Source: Cloeon dipterum
Taxonomy: Eukaryota > Arthropoda > Insecta > Ephemeroptera > Baetidae
Reading direction: 5' to 3'
Length of the DNA: 64,000 nucleotides
Assembly: GCF_949628265.1 (NCBI RefSeq)
Contig: NC_088789.1
Span: forward strand, 11,772,886-11,836,885
Both the position numbers and the translations under genes were made by a program. Numbering within the stretch: the stretch's first letter is position 1; each line of letters starts with the position of its first letter. Positions 28,146 to 41,100 of this stretch are shown here, in pieces. The notes beneath the pieces were generated by a model, which was not told the origin of the DNA, searched no databases, and was given only the letters and a program-made list of their open reading frames with translations.

Positions 28146-29111
28146 TGGACATGGCCCATGCTCTAGCCGCAGGCCTGTCCGGACAGCCCGATGGAGAAAT
28201 CCTCTTGTTCAGCAGCAGCAGTAGCAACCACCTGGGCGGACCGGTTTGTTTGTTTATGTGTTCGAATTGGCCGTGCGACGACGACGACGACGACAACAAC
28301 AATAACAATTTGAGAGCCTACGAATTCAAAGTGTACGTGGATTCGGCCGTAATATCACAAGCAGGTCGGTCGAGCTGTCCGACACGGTGTCCGCCCTGCG
28401 TCCCGGCGGCGTGTTTTGGTCGCGGGTCGGTCGGGCGGGCTGCGGCTCGACGGCGGACGCACCCCCTGGCTCGGCGCGACAATGGACTCGCCCACTCGGT
28501 CGGTCGGGTCAAAAGCACGGGGACAAAATAAAGCGGGCGACCTGCGATCGGAGACGCGTCCCGCTGAACGTGCGGACGCGGCGTCAGCGACCAATTGTGC
28601 GGCTAATTGCGAATCCTACGTATATGCATCGCCTAAGACAGTATCATCACCATACACACGGTCGTAAACACAAATCGGGGCGCATTCTTCGTGTTGCTGG
28701 GCAGATGTGGGATGCAGCGGCGGCGGCACCGAGCAGGAGGTGGAGCACTGGCTTTTGCGCTGCCGAACCGCCGAATCCGCACTTGTCGGCCGGCTGCGCG
28801 CTCACCATCGTGTGCTGCGCTCGTCGAGTCGCGCTAGAACGGCACAATCACGCGGCACATCATTCACTGATCGCCGATTCGCAGCCAAATACAGCCGATG
28901 CACGCCCCAAACACACGACGACTTCACTTCTCAACATGGCAGACGGACACACCAGTCGCGCACAACTGGCGTGCGCCGTGCGGTCCGTTGCCAGCGCCAC
29001 TCGTCGGCGCAGTGCTGCAACTCCGCCCCATGGCGGCAAACGCACCTTTCGGCTCGGCACAAGCACACGGCGTATAATGTTACACGTACGACCGAACCAG
29101 AGTCACGCGAT
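28146..29111. promoter_or_regulatory. GC-rich, CpG-rich island, candidate promoter
   Basis: A roughly 1-kb GC-rich segment directly upstream of the putative minus-strand exon. Long ORFs run in almost every frame (for example 28387-29127 plus), which is expected for GC-rich DNA and not evidence of coding. It includes a GAC/AAC run near 28276-28308. The best reading is the 5' UTR and promoter of the minus-strand gene. Confidence 0.35.
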
Positions 29112-29299
29112 TAGGGCTGCCAGATAGCCCAAGAAAAACCCGAAGATTTCCCCCACCACTTCAATAAGCCCAGGTTAAATTATGGGACCGAAAACCTGGA
29201 GATCCTCATACCTTCAGCGTTAAATTTTCAAAAACAAACCCGCAGAAAATCTTGAAACTCCGGGTATATCTGGGTAAAACCCAGAGTCTGGCAGTCCTA
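29112..29299. mobile_element. hAT-type MITE with intact 8-bp target duplication
   Basis: The element begins TAGGGCTGCCAGAT and ends CTGGCAGTCCTA, so the ends form terminal inverted repeats (TAGGGCTGCCAGA against TAGGACTGCCAGA). It is flanked on both sides by the identical octamer CACGCGAT (29104-29111 and 29300-29307). An 8-bp duplication and a TAGGG-type terminus are hallmarks of the hAT superfamily. At 188 bp and without an ORF it is a non-autonomous miniature element. The perfect duplication suggests a fairly recent insertion into the GC-rich promoter-like region. Confidence 0.85.
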
Positions 29300-29307
29300 C
29301 ACGCGAT

Positions 29308-30559
29308 CATTCCTCCCCGTTCGCGTTTTTGCGGCTTCTCCGGCCGTTGCGGCCCCGCGGGGTCCGGTCGGTTCCTGGCGGGGCGCGTCCGGTCGTATAC
29401 AAAAATAGATCAGGGCCCTTGGAGACAGCGCGCGCCACGGGTCACTCGAAAAGGAGACTCGTGCACCCAGCAGCCTATATCAGCGGCGCGGAATGTGTGC
29501 ACAGGTGCACCGCGCGCGCGGCTGGTCGCCCGATTTATTTCCCTCTGGTGCATAATACGTGTATGCATGCAGTCGATTGACAGACAAATTATTCCCATTT
29601 ATATTTAGAGCCAACTCTCATTATAACCAAAATAGTCTAACGAACGAATCTCCTGTGGGAGAGCGAACGAAATTCCACCGGCGATGCAGGCAAAACGGAG
29701 TAACGGTGCGATTAATTAACCGTTCGAATATTATTCCATTCGTTTTAAATTTTCATGTTGATCGCGCGGTCAGTGCACAAGTGAAGCGGCCGGTCGCTCG
29801 TTTTGCGTTTGAAAAGTGCAAAGACACATACGCGGCGGCCGCTTTTGTGCCTTTATCAGCTGCAGCCGTGTGCAGTGCAGGAAAAAGATTGGAGCAGACA
29901 GTTGCTATGCAAGAATTCCCCTCCACTCTCTGGCCGGCGAGCGAGCAAGCGGTTCCCCTTTGCTGCTCTCGCCGGCGAACGCCAAGCCGCGGCGGCCGCG
30001 ACTTACAGCGACCGACCGGCGAGCTACGCTCAAATCGCTTCGATTCTCGACGCGGCACACTCTTTGAAATATTCAAAAGTTTTAGCCCAGACAGAGGCAC
30101 CATTTTTTTCTACATAACTTTTTTTTGCAACTTTAGCCGTCTGCCAGACCAACTGGTGGAATATATTTCATTATACGTGTTTGAGGATTTTTTTCGAGAG
30201 CGAAAAATTCAAATTTCCATCCTACCTGGGAGGTAGGTCTCAGAAAATTCTGATTACTTTTTCTAGTCCGAAGACGTAAGCCTGTTTAGGCTGGATTGTG
30301 AATAAGAAATAAATGGGAAACGGTAATTTTAAATGAGAAGAATAATATTTTTTGCGTTTTCCTGGTATACTAACAAAATACTTTGAATACAGGAAAATTC
30401 AAAGAATGTGGCAAATAGCGAGAAATTTCTGCCGTTGCCTCAATTATTAAAAATCTGAGAAAAGCAGCATACCTGGCGAAAAAAACTTGTTCAAACTTTA
30501 CCCAGGAGAGACAAAGCCGAAATGGGCCTAGGCTAGGAAGAGTGCATCACATTTACAAA
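29308..30559. other. GC-rich non-coding DNA right of the MITE
   Basis: Continuation of the GC-rich island to about 30.05 kb, then AT-rich. The ORF at 29559-30236 plus (225 codons) overlaps long ORFs in two other plus frames and one minus frame, and has no recognisable domain. I do not support a gene here. Confidence 0.4.
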
Positions 30560-30853
30560 TTAAAAAATCGCACTCGCGTACGCCTTGCACTCTGAAGGAA
30601 ACTGTGCCGCCGAACAGTCCTTCTTTGAGGTGGGTGCAGAATTCCACTCCGCCATGACTCGATAGTCGAACGCTCTTTGGCCGAGCTTGGTGCGCGCCGG
30701 AGGCTGCTGTAGACGCGGATGCAGAGGATCATCGCCGCGGTGCACGCGGCCCTCGGTGAGACGCGCCATCGCGTCGGAGACAGTAAGGCCGCACAGACAT
30801 TTCTTAAAAAGAAGCAGGTTGTTGTAAACGATCTGGGCCGGCACGGACAGCAT
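30560..30853 (-). pseudogene. non-LTR retrotransposon ORF2 C-terminal remnant
   Basis: A 97-residue minus-strand ORF ends in the pattern seen at the C-terminus of many LINE reverse-transcriptase polyproteins: an arginine-threonine-K-x-G start, then RAFDYR, EWNSAP and a final serine-x-x-F-x-x-x-x-K-x-Y block. The canonical form is roughly 'G-x-R-S-F-x-Y-R-x-x-x-x-W-N-x-L-P ... S-x-x-x-F-K'. The ATG lies five codons after an in-frame stop. Upstream sequence in another frame (to about 30986) carries a basic segment that may be a frameshifted continuation. No RT catalytic motif or endonuclease is present, so this is a 5'-truncated, dead copy. The clade cannot be fixed. Confidence 0.5.
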
Positions 30854-31844
30854 GTTTTGCTTTCCTTAGGCGGGACGCAACGCCCATAGATGAAGTAGTG
30901 GAGGGCTTTTTTCTACGAGTTTTTGCCATCTTCTCAATGTTTGTTAAGTTTGTTTTATAGCCCTGGGGTGCCACGCCGGAGTCCAAATTTTCGGTATATT
31001 GTGGACCCCCTTGGTCTAATGAATTTCTGAAAATGGTCAGTTTTCGAGAGCATATCTTAACAACGTAACCGCTGTTTACCTGCCGCTCTGCCCCACTCTA
31101 ATTATTTTCAAAAAGATTGTATTTTCTACACATATAATTAAGATCATGAACTGAGAACGAGGAAATATCTGATAGTATATGACAACATAAAATCAAAGTG
31201 TTAGGAAAGGTATTCAACTATTTTTATTTGACCTACCAACAATAAGCTCTTTGAAGCTCTTAATTTTTTCGGCTAAAGAGTTTGAGTCAATTTTGACTTT
31301 GCCCTTCTTAGTCTTAACACGTTGTCTATGCCAGAATTGGTGCCCTTCCTCATAGTTTCCGTCATCGGCATGTATATCTAAATGTATTGAAACTTTAAGT
31401 GAGAGTTAATTTTTTATAATAACTTACTGCAATTCTAGAAAAAAAAATCTTGGGTTCGATTCAACATATTAAACAAACATGCTTTTACTCAATATATGTT
31501 TAAAATAGATTATTTCAGAATGGACAAAGTTTTGCTGCGTTAAAATGCTTCAGGAGTTTAATCATTTGATGAATCATGAGAGCAAACAAGTTTCAACAGT
31601 GCTGGTGAAATTCATTTTTAACTCAAACACATCAGAAAACAAATAGTAAAATCAAAGGAGGGAAGAAAAGAATTCAAATAAAAATTAATTATAGGCTTCA
31701 ATGAGAGCCCTGAAAAGCAAACATCAATTTAAGGCATTTTTTCATGGCTGAAAGTGAACAGCGGAAATATTTAAACCCTCTTTCACTGTCGTTCGCCTCT
31801 CTTTTTCTCTCCTGTTATGATTATTGCTGCGAGGGTTGTAAGCG

Positions 31845-31852
31845 TGACGTCA
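31845..31852. promoter_or_regulatory. CRE-type palindrome TGACGTCA
   Basis: Fourth full CREB/ATF consensus of the left half. No adjacent transcript is visible. Confidence 0.3.
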
Positions 31853-33099
31853 CTTTTAGGGCGGTTCGACCTCAGGGGATGAAACGGGATTCTTTTGAAA
31901 GGAAAAGTGCGACTTGGGAATTTCTTTTCGTTGTGTGCCAGAGAGTTCTTTCATGAAGATTTGAAAGTGCTTGCCAAAGGGTAGCGTACACACGCTGAAA
32001 CAAGAAAAATCCTCTTCAAATCGAGCATCAGCAGTGTGCGAGGGAGTAGAAACGAGGAAAGAGAAAAGGAGAGAACGAGGTTCTGAATTTTCAAATCGTC
32101 GCGTTTATGGCAACAAGCGTCCCACTCCGTTGGCAAAAGGGAAATCGACTTTGTGCAAAATGCTAAAAGCAAATAAAGGAATTACCACGTGAGCATTACG
32201 CTGTTGAAGGAACTTTTTATGAGCTCAAGCGGTCCAAAACTCAACCAAAAATTTCAACCAAGTTCTGACGTAAATGAAATGAATTCACTTATTAGTTGGC
32301 ATTCAGCTGGGAAAAGACTCCTCAAATAATGTGAGTGAGTTTTGTTCAAATTCAGAGAAAAAATAATTGTATTTTTTCTCATTTTGGTCTGGCCTGACAC
32401 AAGATTTTGTATGGTTACTCATAATAAATAATAGATTTTTTGGTGTTAAGGATAAATAGATACGAATAAAAAGATCAAGATATTTATATTTAAATAAAAA
32501 CTAAGAACAACTGGTTTTTTTATTAATTTTATTGTGCTCAGCAATAAGTAAAGTCTATCGTTTTCATAGAAACGCATTTTTTAAAATTGTTGTGTCATAT
32601 GCCTATAATATGGTTATATTTCTGCAAAAGATTATATTTTTTAACAAAAATATTTTGATTGGTTCGCTCAAGTACACATTTCAGCGTTTCCAGCTGCATG
32701 AAATTTGGAGCTGTTTAAAGAAGGAACAAACCGCAGAAAATTGCAGGATTCCCCGGAGCTGCTTGAAATGCAAAGCAAATGTTTGGGTTGAATTTAGTGG
32801 AAAGTAAGTAAAGGGCAAATATTTATAACGCTTACGCGCAGCGGCCGGCGGCAAGAGTGAAAGACATGGGGAGCTACTTGAGCCATCAATATGCTAAAAA
32901 CGTCGCCAGCGAGATTAAAAGGCGATAAATTATTTGCCAAGGATCAGCATCCTTCGCAGGCTGTCGGTTATTGAGATAGTGCGTGACTCGCAACTCGTGG
33001 CGAGTTCCGCCCCATTGGCAGCACACACACGACCCTCGTTCGCTGCTGCTGGGATCACCCCTTGCGGAGCGCACGCAATAATATTTCACCCTGGCCTGC

Positions 33100-33119
33100 A
33101 CGACGACGACGACGACGAC
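33100..33119. repeat. (GAC)n trinucleotide run
   Basis: Six to seven GAC units, giving aspartate or valine/arginine runs in false ORFs. No coding support. Confidence 0.9.
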
Positions 33120-35061
33120 CAACCTCGCACACGAGGCCCAAAAATGTGCTGCGGAGAACAAAAAGCGGCGGCAGCAGGCACCCCCGCGTGCGGCGAAAAT
33201 ATGCGCAGCGTTTTCCGCCTCTTCCTTTTCTCACTTTTCTCCTGCGAACGCCGGCACGGCAGTTTACAAATTGCTTTTTTACTAGATCGTCAATATTTGA
33301 TATTGTGCTCTGCCGCCTATACACACTCGGAAAATTTTCACCTTTCAAATTTATTACGGCCAAACAACTCATTTTTTACCTGTAACCACAAAAAGAGAGC
33401 CCGCCTTCGCCCCCTTTGTTGACAAAAATCCCTCACTCGACTTTCGCTAAGGTGTTTTTATTTACCCTCAGCCTGCGCTCGAGCAAAAGCACAGCTAGTC
33501 CCCAATTTGGAGCTCGATAGGTTCCCCCGGCGACTATCCATTTCTGAAAACCACTCTTGCCTGCGTGAACCTCCCTCGGGATCGGTGGCAACCCCCACGC
33601 GCGCGTTTCGGTTCCTCGCACGGAAAGGCTCACTTAAAATCGGCCCGCACGCGCCTTCCTTAATACGAGCTGGCGTTAAATTTTGAATTAACTGCCCGGT
33701 CGACGCGTTTCACAGTCACTTAACCCTTTCGAGCGACTAAATTTTGGGGTTTGCTGCAGCACCGGCAATAACAATTACGAGCAGCAAGTGCTCGCTCGCC
33801 CGCCCGCCCGCCGCCGGAATCGCAGCAGCAGCAGCCTAATGATTATTATCAGCGAGAGAGACAGAGAGTCTGTGTGGAGCATTGCCGCCCCCTTTATCGT
33901 CAAAATCAAAAGCAGATTCATGCCACTTTTAATTGCAATTAAAACTTGTATGTGTCACGTTAGAGCAGGGCGAGAAGGGCGCTCAAAAACACACAAATGA
34001 CACGGTGGGTGGGCGAACGGGCGCACTCGTCGGCAAGATTTAATTGCGAAAAGTAATTCCAGCCAGACGAGCAAGCAGATATGAAGTTGGGCGAATAGTT
34101 TGTCGCTCGATTCGTGACAGGAGTGGGAGTCGAAATTAAATCGCACGCACCGGGTGAAGTTTCCTCTCGCTGTATTATAATATTACCGCGGCGAGTTAAC
34201 TTTTTAAATTAATTCCGTCCCATTTTAATTGAATTTAAAAAGGGGGGACGACAGGTTGAAATTAAGAGACCAGAGAACGCCTGGACGCGTAGGCTTTCAA
34301 TTTCTTGCAGGCGTCGGGCGGGCCGGCATAACCGCCAGGCAGCCGACTGCACTGCTGTTAATGCACTTTTCCCGCCTCGCACTATGCTGGCGAAAGGGGG
34401 TGCGAATAATTTGGACAAACTGAGGCAATTTTCTCGAGAATTAAGTAAAGGACCCTTTCTGCGCGCTGCCGTCGCAAGCGGCTGCACACACTTGCACGGC
34501 CCGCTTAATAAATCTGTCGACTTTTCGTTTTCATTTTCTCTCTTCCCCCGACGCCACTTTTCGCCGTGCGGGGACAGCGCAGTTTTAATCAATTCGTTAG
34601 CACCAAATAGTTTTCTTTCTTGTCGTTACGTATCAGGGGTAGCTCTTTTAATTAAATTCCACACACGCAGCCGGTTAAAATTAAAAGCGTAATTTATTGT
34701 TATGAAAATAATTGATCATTACACGATAAAATCTCTTACTCTCAAACAGGACCTGAATTTATTTTACGTATCATCCATCTCTCCACCTGATGTTGAGATT
34801 AAAATGCAACTCAATACACACATCTCAATCGCGAAAACTCGTAAAACGATATAATAATAATAATAAAGAACACATATTACGGATTTTAATTTCCTACTAC
34901 AAATTTTTTGCTTGTTACGTAGTAACTATGATAACATGTGCATGTGGAAACGGCAAAGATTTGCCAGATCCCTTAGGGATAGCACGACTTAAAACTAGAA
35001 AAGCATTGCTGTGTTAAAATTGGGCTTTCTGCTCGCTAGGTAACTCTATCCACCGTCTGCT

Positions 35062-35067
35062 TTTAAT
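35062..35067 (-). terminator. poly(A) signal ATTAAA of the carbonic anhydrase gene
   Basis: The common variant hexamer ATTAAA reads on the minus strand 43 bases beyond the stop codon at 35110-35112. Confidence 0.5.
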
Positions 35068-35109
35068 TGTGATGCATTGCTCTCTTTAACGAGCGTGCTG
35101 AGGGCGACT

Positions 35110-38100
35110 TCAGGCCACTTTATTGGCCAACAGCAAACAAGATGCCAGGCTGGCCGCAATGAGTGACAGTGATGAAGTGGTCGAAGAAGGTGCCCCATTG
35201 TGGTGGGTCGAGCGTCGGTACAGATTGCGACCATTTAGAGGCTCCACCGGACGGTAGTTTTCCTCTATCTTGCCACTCCTCGATTCCAGACTTTTGAATT
35301 TTTCCACCTGTAGGCGAATCATCAAATGAATAATTTTGTTGTGTCGTTTGACGGAGACATTTAAACATGGGAAATAATCAAAGTTTTAATCAATTATCCC
35401 CCATGCTGATAAAACTCTTATTATACTTAGAAGAGAAAATTGATTAAAACTTGTGTATTTTTCCACATAAATCTCTATTATGGTTTTCCATAACATGAAC
35501 TTCTCACAAAATGAAAAAGATGCATCTCTTTTTATTGCCACAAGTAAACTTCAAACCCGGATAAAGACGTTGCATTGCTTCTTTTACATGCAAAAATCTG
35601 ACGCGGAAAACTTTTTATCATATACCTGCGCAGTAGAAATTGGAACCGTTTTCTCCAAAACGGTCCAGAGAACGCCCTCGTTGCACTCTGGAGTGGTGAG
35701 CGAGCCCCTATACCTGAAAAACTTGTCAATGTCCTCCGGGAAGAGTTCTTCTGCTCTCATCTTGCTGGTCATCTTAAACTCGGCGCCCTCGTCGCTCACC
35801 CTCGCTAAGTGCTCGAGCAGTTTGTCCACGATGCCGTTATCCGCTTCCTCGTTTGACTCCTGCAAGACGTTTGATTTGAATTTATTAGAACGGCCGTTTT
35901 GTTTTTCTGCGGCTATAGTGGCTCACTTCGTAAAACACTCCGAGAACAGCGAGACCGTCTTCCTTGCCAACCGCTGCGCCGAGGCTATCGTATCTTTTAT
36001 GGTTGTAGTGCACAAAGTGCGCTTCCAGCGGGTACCTAAAACATTTTCGTAAATCACAATCAGTGCGGTGTGCCAAAAAACATTTGAAACTCCGTCGTGC
36101 GTGCAACAAGTTTTTTTTTCTTTTTGTTACGGCGAATTGTAAAATGAAAACAACTGGAAAATAAGCCCGCGTGGAGATTGGTGACAGCAGCAGTGCAAAG
36201 CAGCCGGCTGTGGCAATATTTACATTTGCGCACTATGGGTGCTCGCACACACGATTCTTTTGAAGGCGCGAGCCGCTTTTTCAACAGCACGCGTACCGTG
36301 AATTTGTACGGCGGGCACAATAATTCATGTTGTTTGACCTTTTGAACCCTTTTAACGACGTGGTCCATGTGCCACTTAGTGCCGCAGCGCCGAGTGTAAC
36401 AGGTCCGATATTATTTGCAACCAATTTGGGCAATTGCACGCGACTATGAAACGTCATCACTCATGAATTGGACCGTTTAAAATACACAGCTGCCTTGGAG
36501 CAGAGTGCACGAAAATATTGTTTAAACGTAATCCTGGACGATCGCGTCTCTGGCGGGAGTCAAGTGCGCCTTATTAAACCATCATTATACATGGCGCCAC
36601 AAAATTGTCTCTCAAAGGACGCGCTCGGTTGAAATGTATTTTTTAAGTCACAGAAGTATATAAATAATTACTTTAAAATTAAAAATTAACAAATATGGCT
36701 CTACTTCTGCTCTAAAAGCGAAATAATTGAAGAGAAAAAATGATTTAATAATCTATCTACCCATTTTTATGATGAATTGCTGATTTTAATTACAAAATGA
36801 CTTAGCCAGTGAAGGGAAATCCAACAAACAAATAGGGTAACAGTTAACGTATTCGAAATCTCCAATACTCTGTGATGACGTTACAATGACTTTTGGACGC
36901 TTGCTTTGTACAGTACCTGTTTTGAGGCGCACCTGATTTCTTTCGTTCTTAATTTAAATTTTTCACAAGTCTAGAGATGATAGCCAGCAACACATATTTT
37001 AATAACGAAATGCATAATATTTTATGGTTCTTAAAAATATAAAATGGTATGCTCGCAGTCAATACATAATAACGTGAGCGTTTAATTTATTAACTAACGG
37101 CACGTGACAACGACGAATCAATTTTTTGTTTCGGGCGTTCATGCAGACTGCTTGTCATTTTTTCCCATTGTTCACGATTCTCAATAATTTATGCATGGAA
37201 ATATTTAACGTGAGCAGCAAACAGTAACATAACCGACTTTAACTAGCCAAAATTGACTACTCTGAAAAATCCTGTTCTAAACAACAAAAAATCTACAAAA
37301 CTCTGGTTTTTGCACGAAGCTCCCAATAATTTTACTGGAACAATACTTTTACATTAAAATATTATTCCAGCTCTTTAATTTTATGTTCAATGTTATTCTA
37401 TTATTGGATAATATTTGAGATGGAAGATGATGGAATCTATTATAATGTAAAGTCCTAACGTTTTATCATCTGTAGCCCTTCTGGAGTTCTGGAGGACTTA
37501 ATTTGTCTTTGGTGTTGTGGCCAGTATTCCAGTACCCGCCGCTTCAGAGAAACTTAAAAGCTTTTAAGCTAAGCAACGCTGAATTTCTCAGCCACCGCCT
37601 GCGTTAAGTTAGGCTCGCATTTTAATTTGCAAGCACCGCCTCCTTCATTGGCCCTAATTTTAAGCGCACGCGGCAACTTCTGCGGTGTATCCCTAAACGA
37701 GGAGGGCGCTGCGAGTTTTGGGGCCGCGGAAACGAGTAGCTAATTACGCGGTGTGTTTCGTAAGCGGCGTTAAATTTTACACCACGCGCACAAGGGCACG
37801 CAGTAGCTAGCTAGCTAGCTTATACATTCCCTGAGTTGCGCTTTTAATTAAGAAATTAGAGTGCAAATTACGTACCTCCTTCCGTTGAGGGTGTGTTCAG
37901 AACCCCAGTGGAAATGGATTTGCGCCAGGGAGAAGGCGGCTGGCAACCCTCCACCTGCCATTTGCGCCACACACGACTGCTCGAACGTCAGCTTCACTGC
38001 AAAAAAGTTTCGTTCAGCTAACTATACGCGTTATGCGGCCGGCGAAGTGAAATAGTGTTATGCTGCTGTGGCCGCGTTTTGCTCCACGCAGCAGCGAGTA

Positions 38101-41100
38101 GAATTCGAATTAGACTCGTCGTGTTTTCCGATGCAAATTACTTCCATCCCCCAGCGCGTGTGCGCTAAGTATGTTTCTCGCAGGCAACTTGGTGGCAAAT
38201 TTCATCCTCTTCAACGAGCTTGAATTTCTTTATTTTTAGCTCGGCAAGTCAAATGAAATGTAAACTGCGAGGGAGAGTGCCAGACGAGCAGCAGAAGCAG
38301 TGGAAACTACTGCCTCAAGTGAATGTATATTCGCTTTGTGTTTCGTAACGTGAACCAATTCAGTCTCATACTATATTGTTCCCGCACCTGCACGAGATTT
38401 TAAGCGAAAATTTTGTTTGGCTTGATTGTGATCGTGCCAAAGTATTTTATGACTCTCGTCTTAAAAGTTTTACAGCATCAGTTTAGTTAAAGAATGAATA
38501 CATTTGGCATTCAGGAGGGTTTTATTGTTGATTTTGTCTTTCGTATCGACATGCCACTTATTTAAAGAATTAATAAAATACACGATTTTCCTGGTCTCAC
38601 TCTAGATAAATTTCTCTGGTCCTCGAAAAAGAATTCCACCATTGTGCATTTTCCAAAATGGCAAACATGGAGACGCAAAAAAAAATTTCTGGTTCCCACT
38701 GAATGAGCACGCACTCACTCCCAAATTTCTTGAAAATATTTACCCGCCCTGCACTGCATGGTGGTCAACCACAGCTTCACCCTTTAAATTCAAACCGTGG
38801 AAGGCTCCAGTTTCTACGCTTGATGGTTGAAAGTTTAAATTATTCTTATTACGTGTGTGTCCATTGTTCTTCATGGTGACGTTAGCAGGCTTGTCGTACA
38901 AAAAGAAAACCAAAGGCTCAAAGTTCCTTGGGTGAGAGATGCTCTCCTTGAGGTCAATTGGCGACTGGAAGAGACCGCTTTTGCACGTGCCAGCCCACTT
39001 TTTCGGTCCTGAAAAAGATTAAAAATATGAAACAAGATTAATTCTGTGAATAAAAATCGGCGCTTTTACGACGTGGCCTTTTCAATTATTCACGAATTGT
39101 AATGAATTTATTTACTCTCGCATTCATTGGAATTTACGACCGCTGACCTGGGATATTTTGATATCGACCCTGAACGCAGTAAATCTTTATTTACACATGC
39201 ATTTTACGCCGAGCTTTTTTATTCGCCAGCCAGATATTATATCCATTTTATTGTGCTGACGCTCTTGTTGGCTCAGCACAGTTGCAAGATCAGAGAGCTT
39301 CAATTTCCTCAATCACAGCGCCCGGCGCGATTCTCTTCTCTGCTGGTTGACGACAATATTATGTACATATATATCAGTGCGCAGAGAGCGAGCATACTGT
39401 AGCGGCTTGTTGATGCACAATACGAACACACACATATATCGTGCGTCCTCTCCATCTCGCAACCGCGAAGTCAGCCCCCTCATCGAACAAAATTGCCTCG
39501 GCTAATAGTTGATGCGTAATCACTGCGAGCAACGCAGAGGGTCTTTTGCATTATGCTCGTACAGGCCGCGATTGTTAATATGTAAGATGCGTCTCTGCGC
39601 TTCCCAATCGAAGAAAAACTCACCATTGTGGTCATCGTAGCCCCACTCGTGGCCGCCACCGCCGCCTACTACGCTGTCCAACACTAAAAACAAACATATG
39701 AAAATAATGAAATATTGTTCATGCATTTTGATAAGGAAATATTTATATTTTATTTTAAAAACATAATCGTCGCACAGCCGCAGTATAGCAAAAATGAAAA
39801 AGCCTCTACTGCACTTATAATATTTATTCATTCATTGTTTGAACAAATTTGTTAAAACTAACAAAGCATATGATTTGTTTGCCTTATAATGAAAACAGCC
39901 AGGGAAAATTGTTTGATATTTCAAATTGAGAGTTAAAAACACAATCTGAGTCTACCATGTGATAAATTTAACAAATCAGAAGGGTAAACAGAATCTCTAT
40001 AGCACATGCTTTTGGCTTGCATGAAAATAACCTGAAATCTGTCGTATTTTTCTTCATTTGTTTTCATTGCAACATCCAAAGAATAAACATTTGAAAGACG
40101 AAATGCAAATTAATTTGTTCTTTAATGCTGTTGACTTTAAAATCAGAAGAGACGATGGCTGTGGACATGTGGAGTCGTGCTGAAGTCCTATAATAATTGT
40201 TTACACCGATATGTCAAATGAAACAGATGCTGGTAACAAGAATTTATGATCGTGTTAGAATCCCAGAAATAACAAACAAATCTCTCATCCCCAAGGTAAT
40301 GAAAGTACACACTCAAAAGAAGGTTAATATTTACAACCCATTAGTAAAGATAACAACCAAAACGCTGGATTTACACACTGCTGCAGACTTCCAATTTAAT
40401 GGAGACGAGTCGTGTTCGCGGAATGCACTTTTAATGGCTCAAATTGCTAGCAGATTGCGCAGAAGTTCACCCCTTCCACGAACGCGCAATCAAAAGTTCA
40501 AAGACGCACTCTAATACCGCACGTTTAGCTTAAGACTCGCGTGTAAGTACAGTGTACGTGCGAATCCCCCTTCGCTGCGGTGGTTAATTTTAAGTGATTG
40601 CGATCGTACAGTTTAAAGCCGCGACGAGCGCGCAATATTACCAAACATAAGCAGCAGCAGTGTGTAATGTGAATTATGTGTTTGCTCTCTTCTCCCAAGT
40701 TGTGTTCGCAACACAAATTTTCCACAGCGCGCGGCGTCCCCATTGACACTCGCATACCTGCCGCATATTTCACTGTTTTGTGCTCTTGAAAAGCATCTTC
40801 CTCTCTTCATCTTGCAAATGACGATGCTGGAGCTGCTACTGGGGAGATGTAAATCCTCTGGTAATTAATTGCACCTCTCTTTTCATATGCATATATGCTG
40901 TTGCTCGCCTCGCGGTTGTACGTATGTATGTGCTCGAGAGAGATAATTTTATGTGCGTGCTCGGCGACAATGCCGCGCGTTTTGCATTCACTTTCACTCA
41001 TGCTGCTGCGCTCGCGCATCATGCATATTTGCATTAATTAATTACTTTAACTCGAGGGGACGTCAGATATAATTATGTAGATGTGCTCGCGTCCTGCAAC

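Larger units (their letters stand above)
30987..35109. other. intergenic DNA, nothing gene-like seen
   Basis: AT-rich with a GC-richer patch at 32.8-34.6 kb. It contains a CRE palindrome (31845-31852), a (GAC)n run (about 33100-33119) and AT-rich runs near 34.85 kb. The ORFs present (up to 162 codons at 32934-33422 plus) overlap equally long ones on the other strand and show no domain. The 3' flank of the carbonic anhydrase gene occupies the right end. Confidence 0.45.

Noticed and set aside
28387-29127. 246-codon plus-strand ORF
   Set aside because: It lies in a GC-rich island where nearly every frame is open, has arginine-rich low-complexity composition, no domain, and its end runs into the MITE border.
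31447-31460. tRNA B-box-like GGTTCGATTC
   Set aside because: No A box at the right distance and no acceptor or anticodon stem pairs could be formed. No convincing tRNA was seen anywhere in the window.
35480-36052. 190-codon plus-strand ORF
   Set aside because: It is the antisense shadow of carbonic anhydrase exons 5 and 6 on the minus strand, where conserved zinc-ligand and LTTP motifs prove the coding strand.
38642-38830. extension of carbonic anhydrase exon 3 through an open frame to 38719
   Set aside because: Splicing at the earlier GTAATA donor (exon end 38853) gives the conserved NNGHTLKLTF sequence and correct phase. The longer version would insert non-homologous residues.
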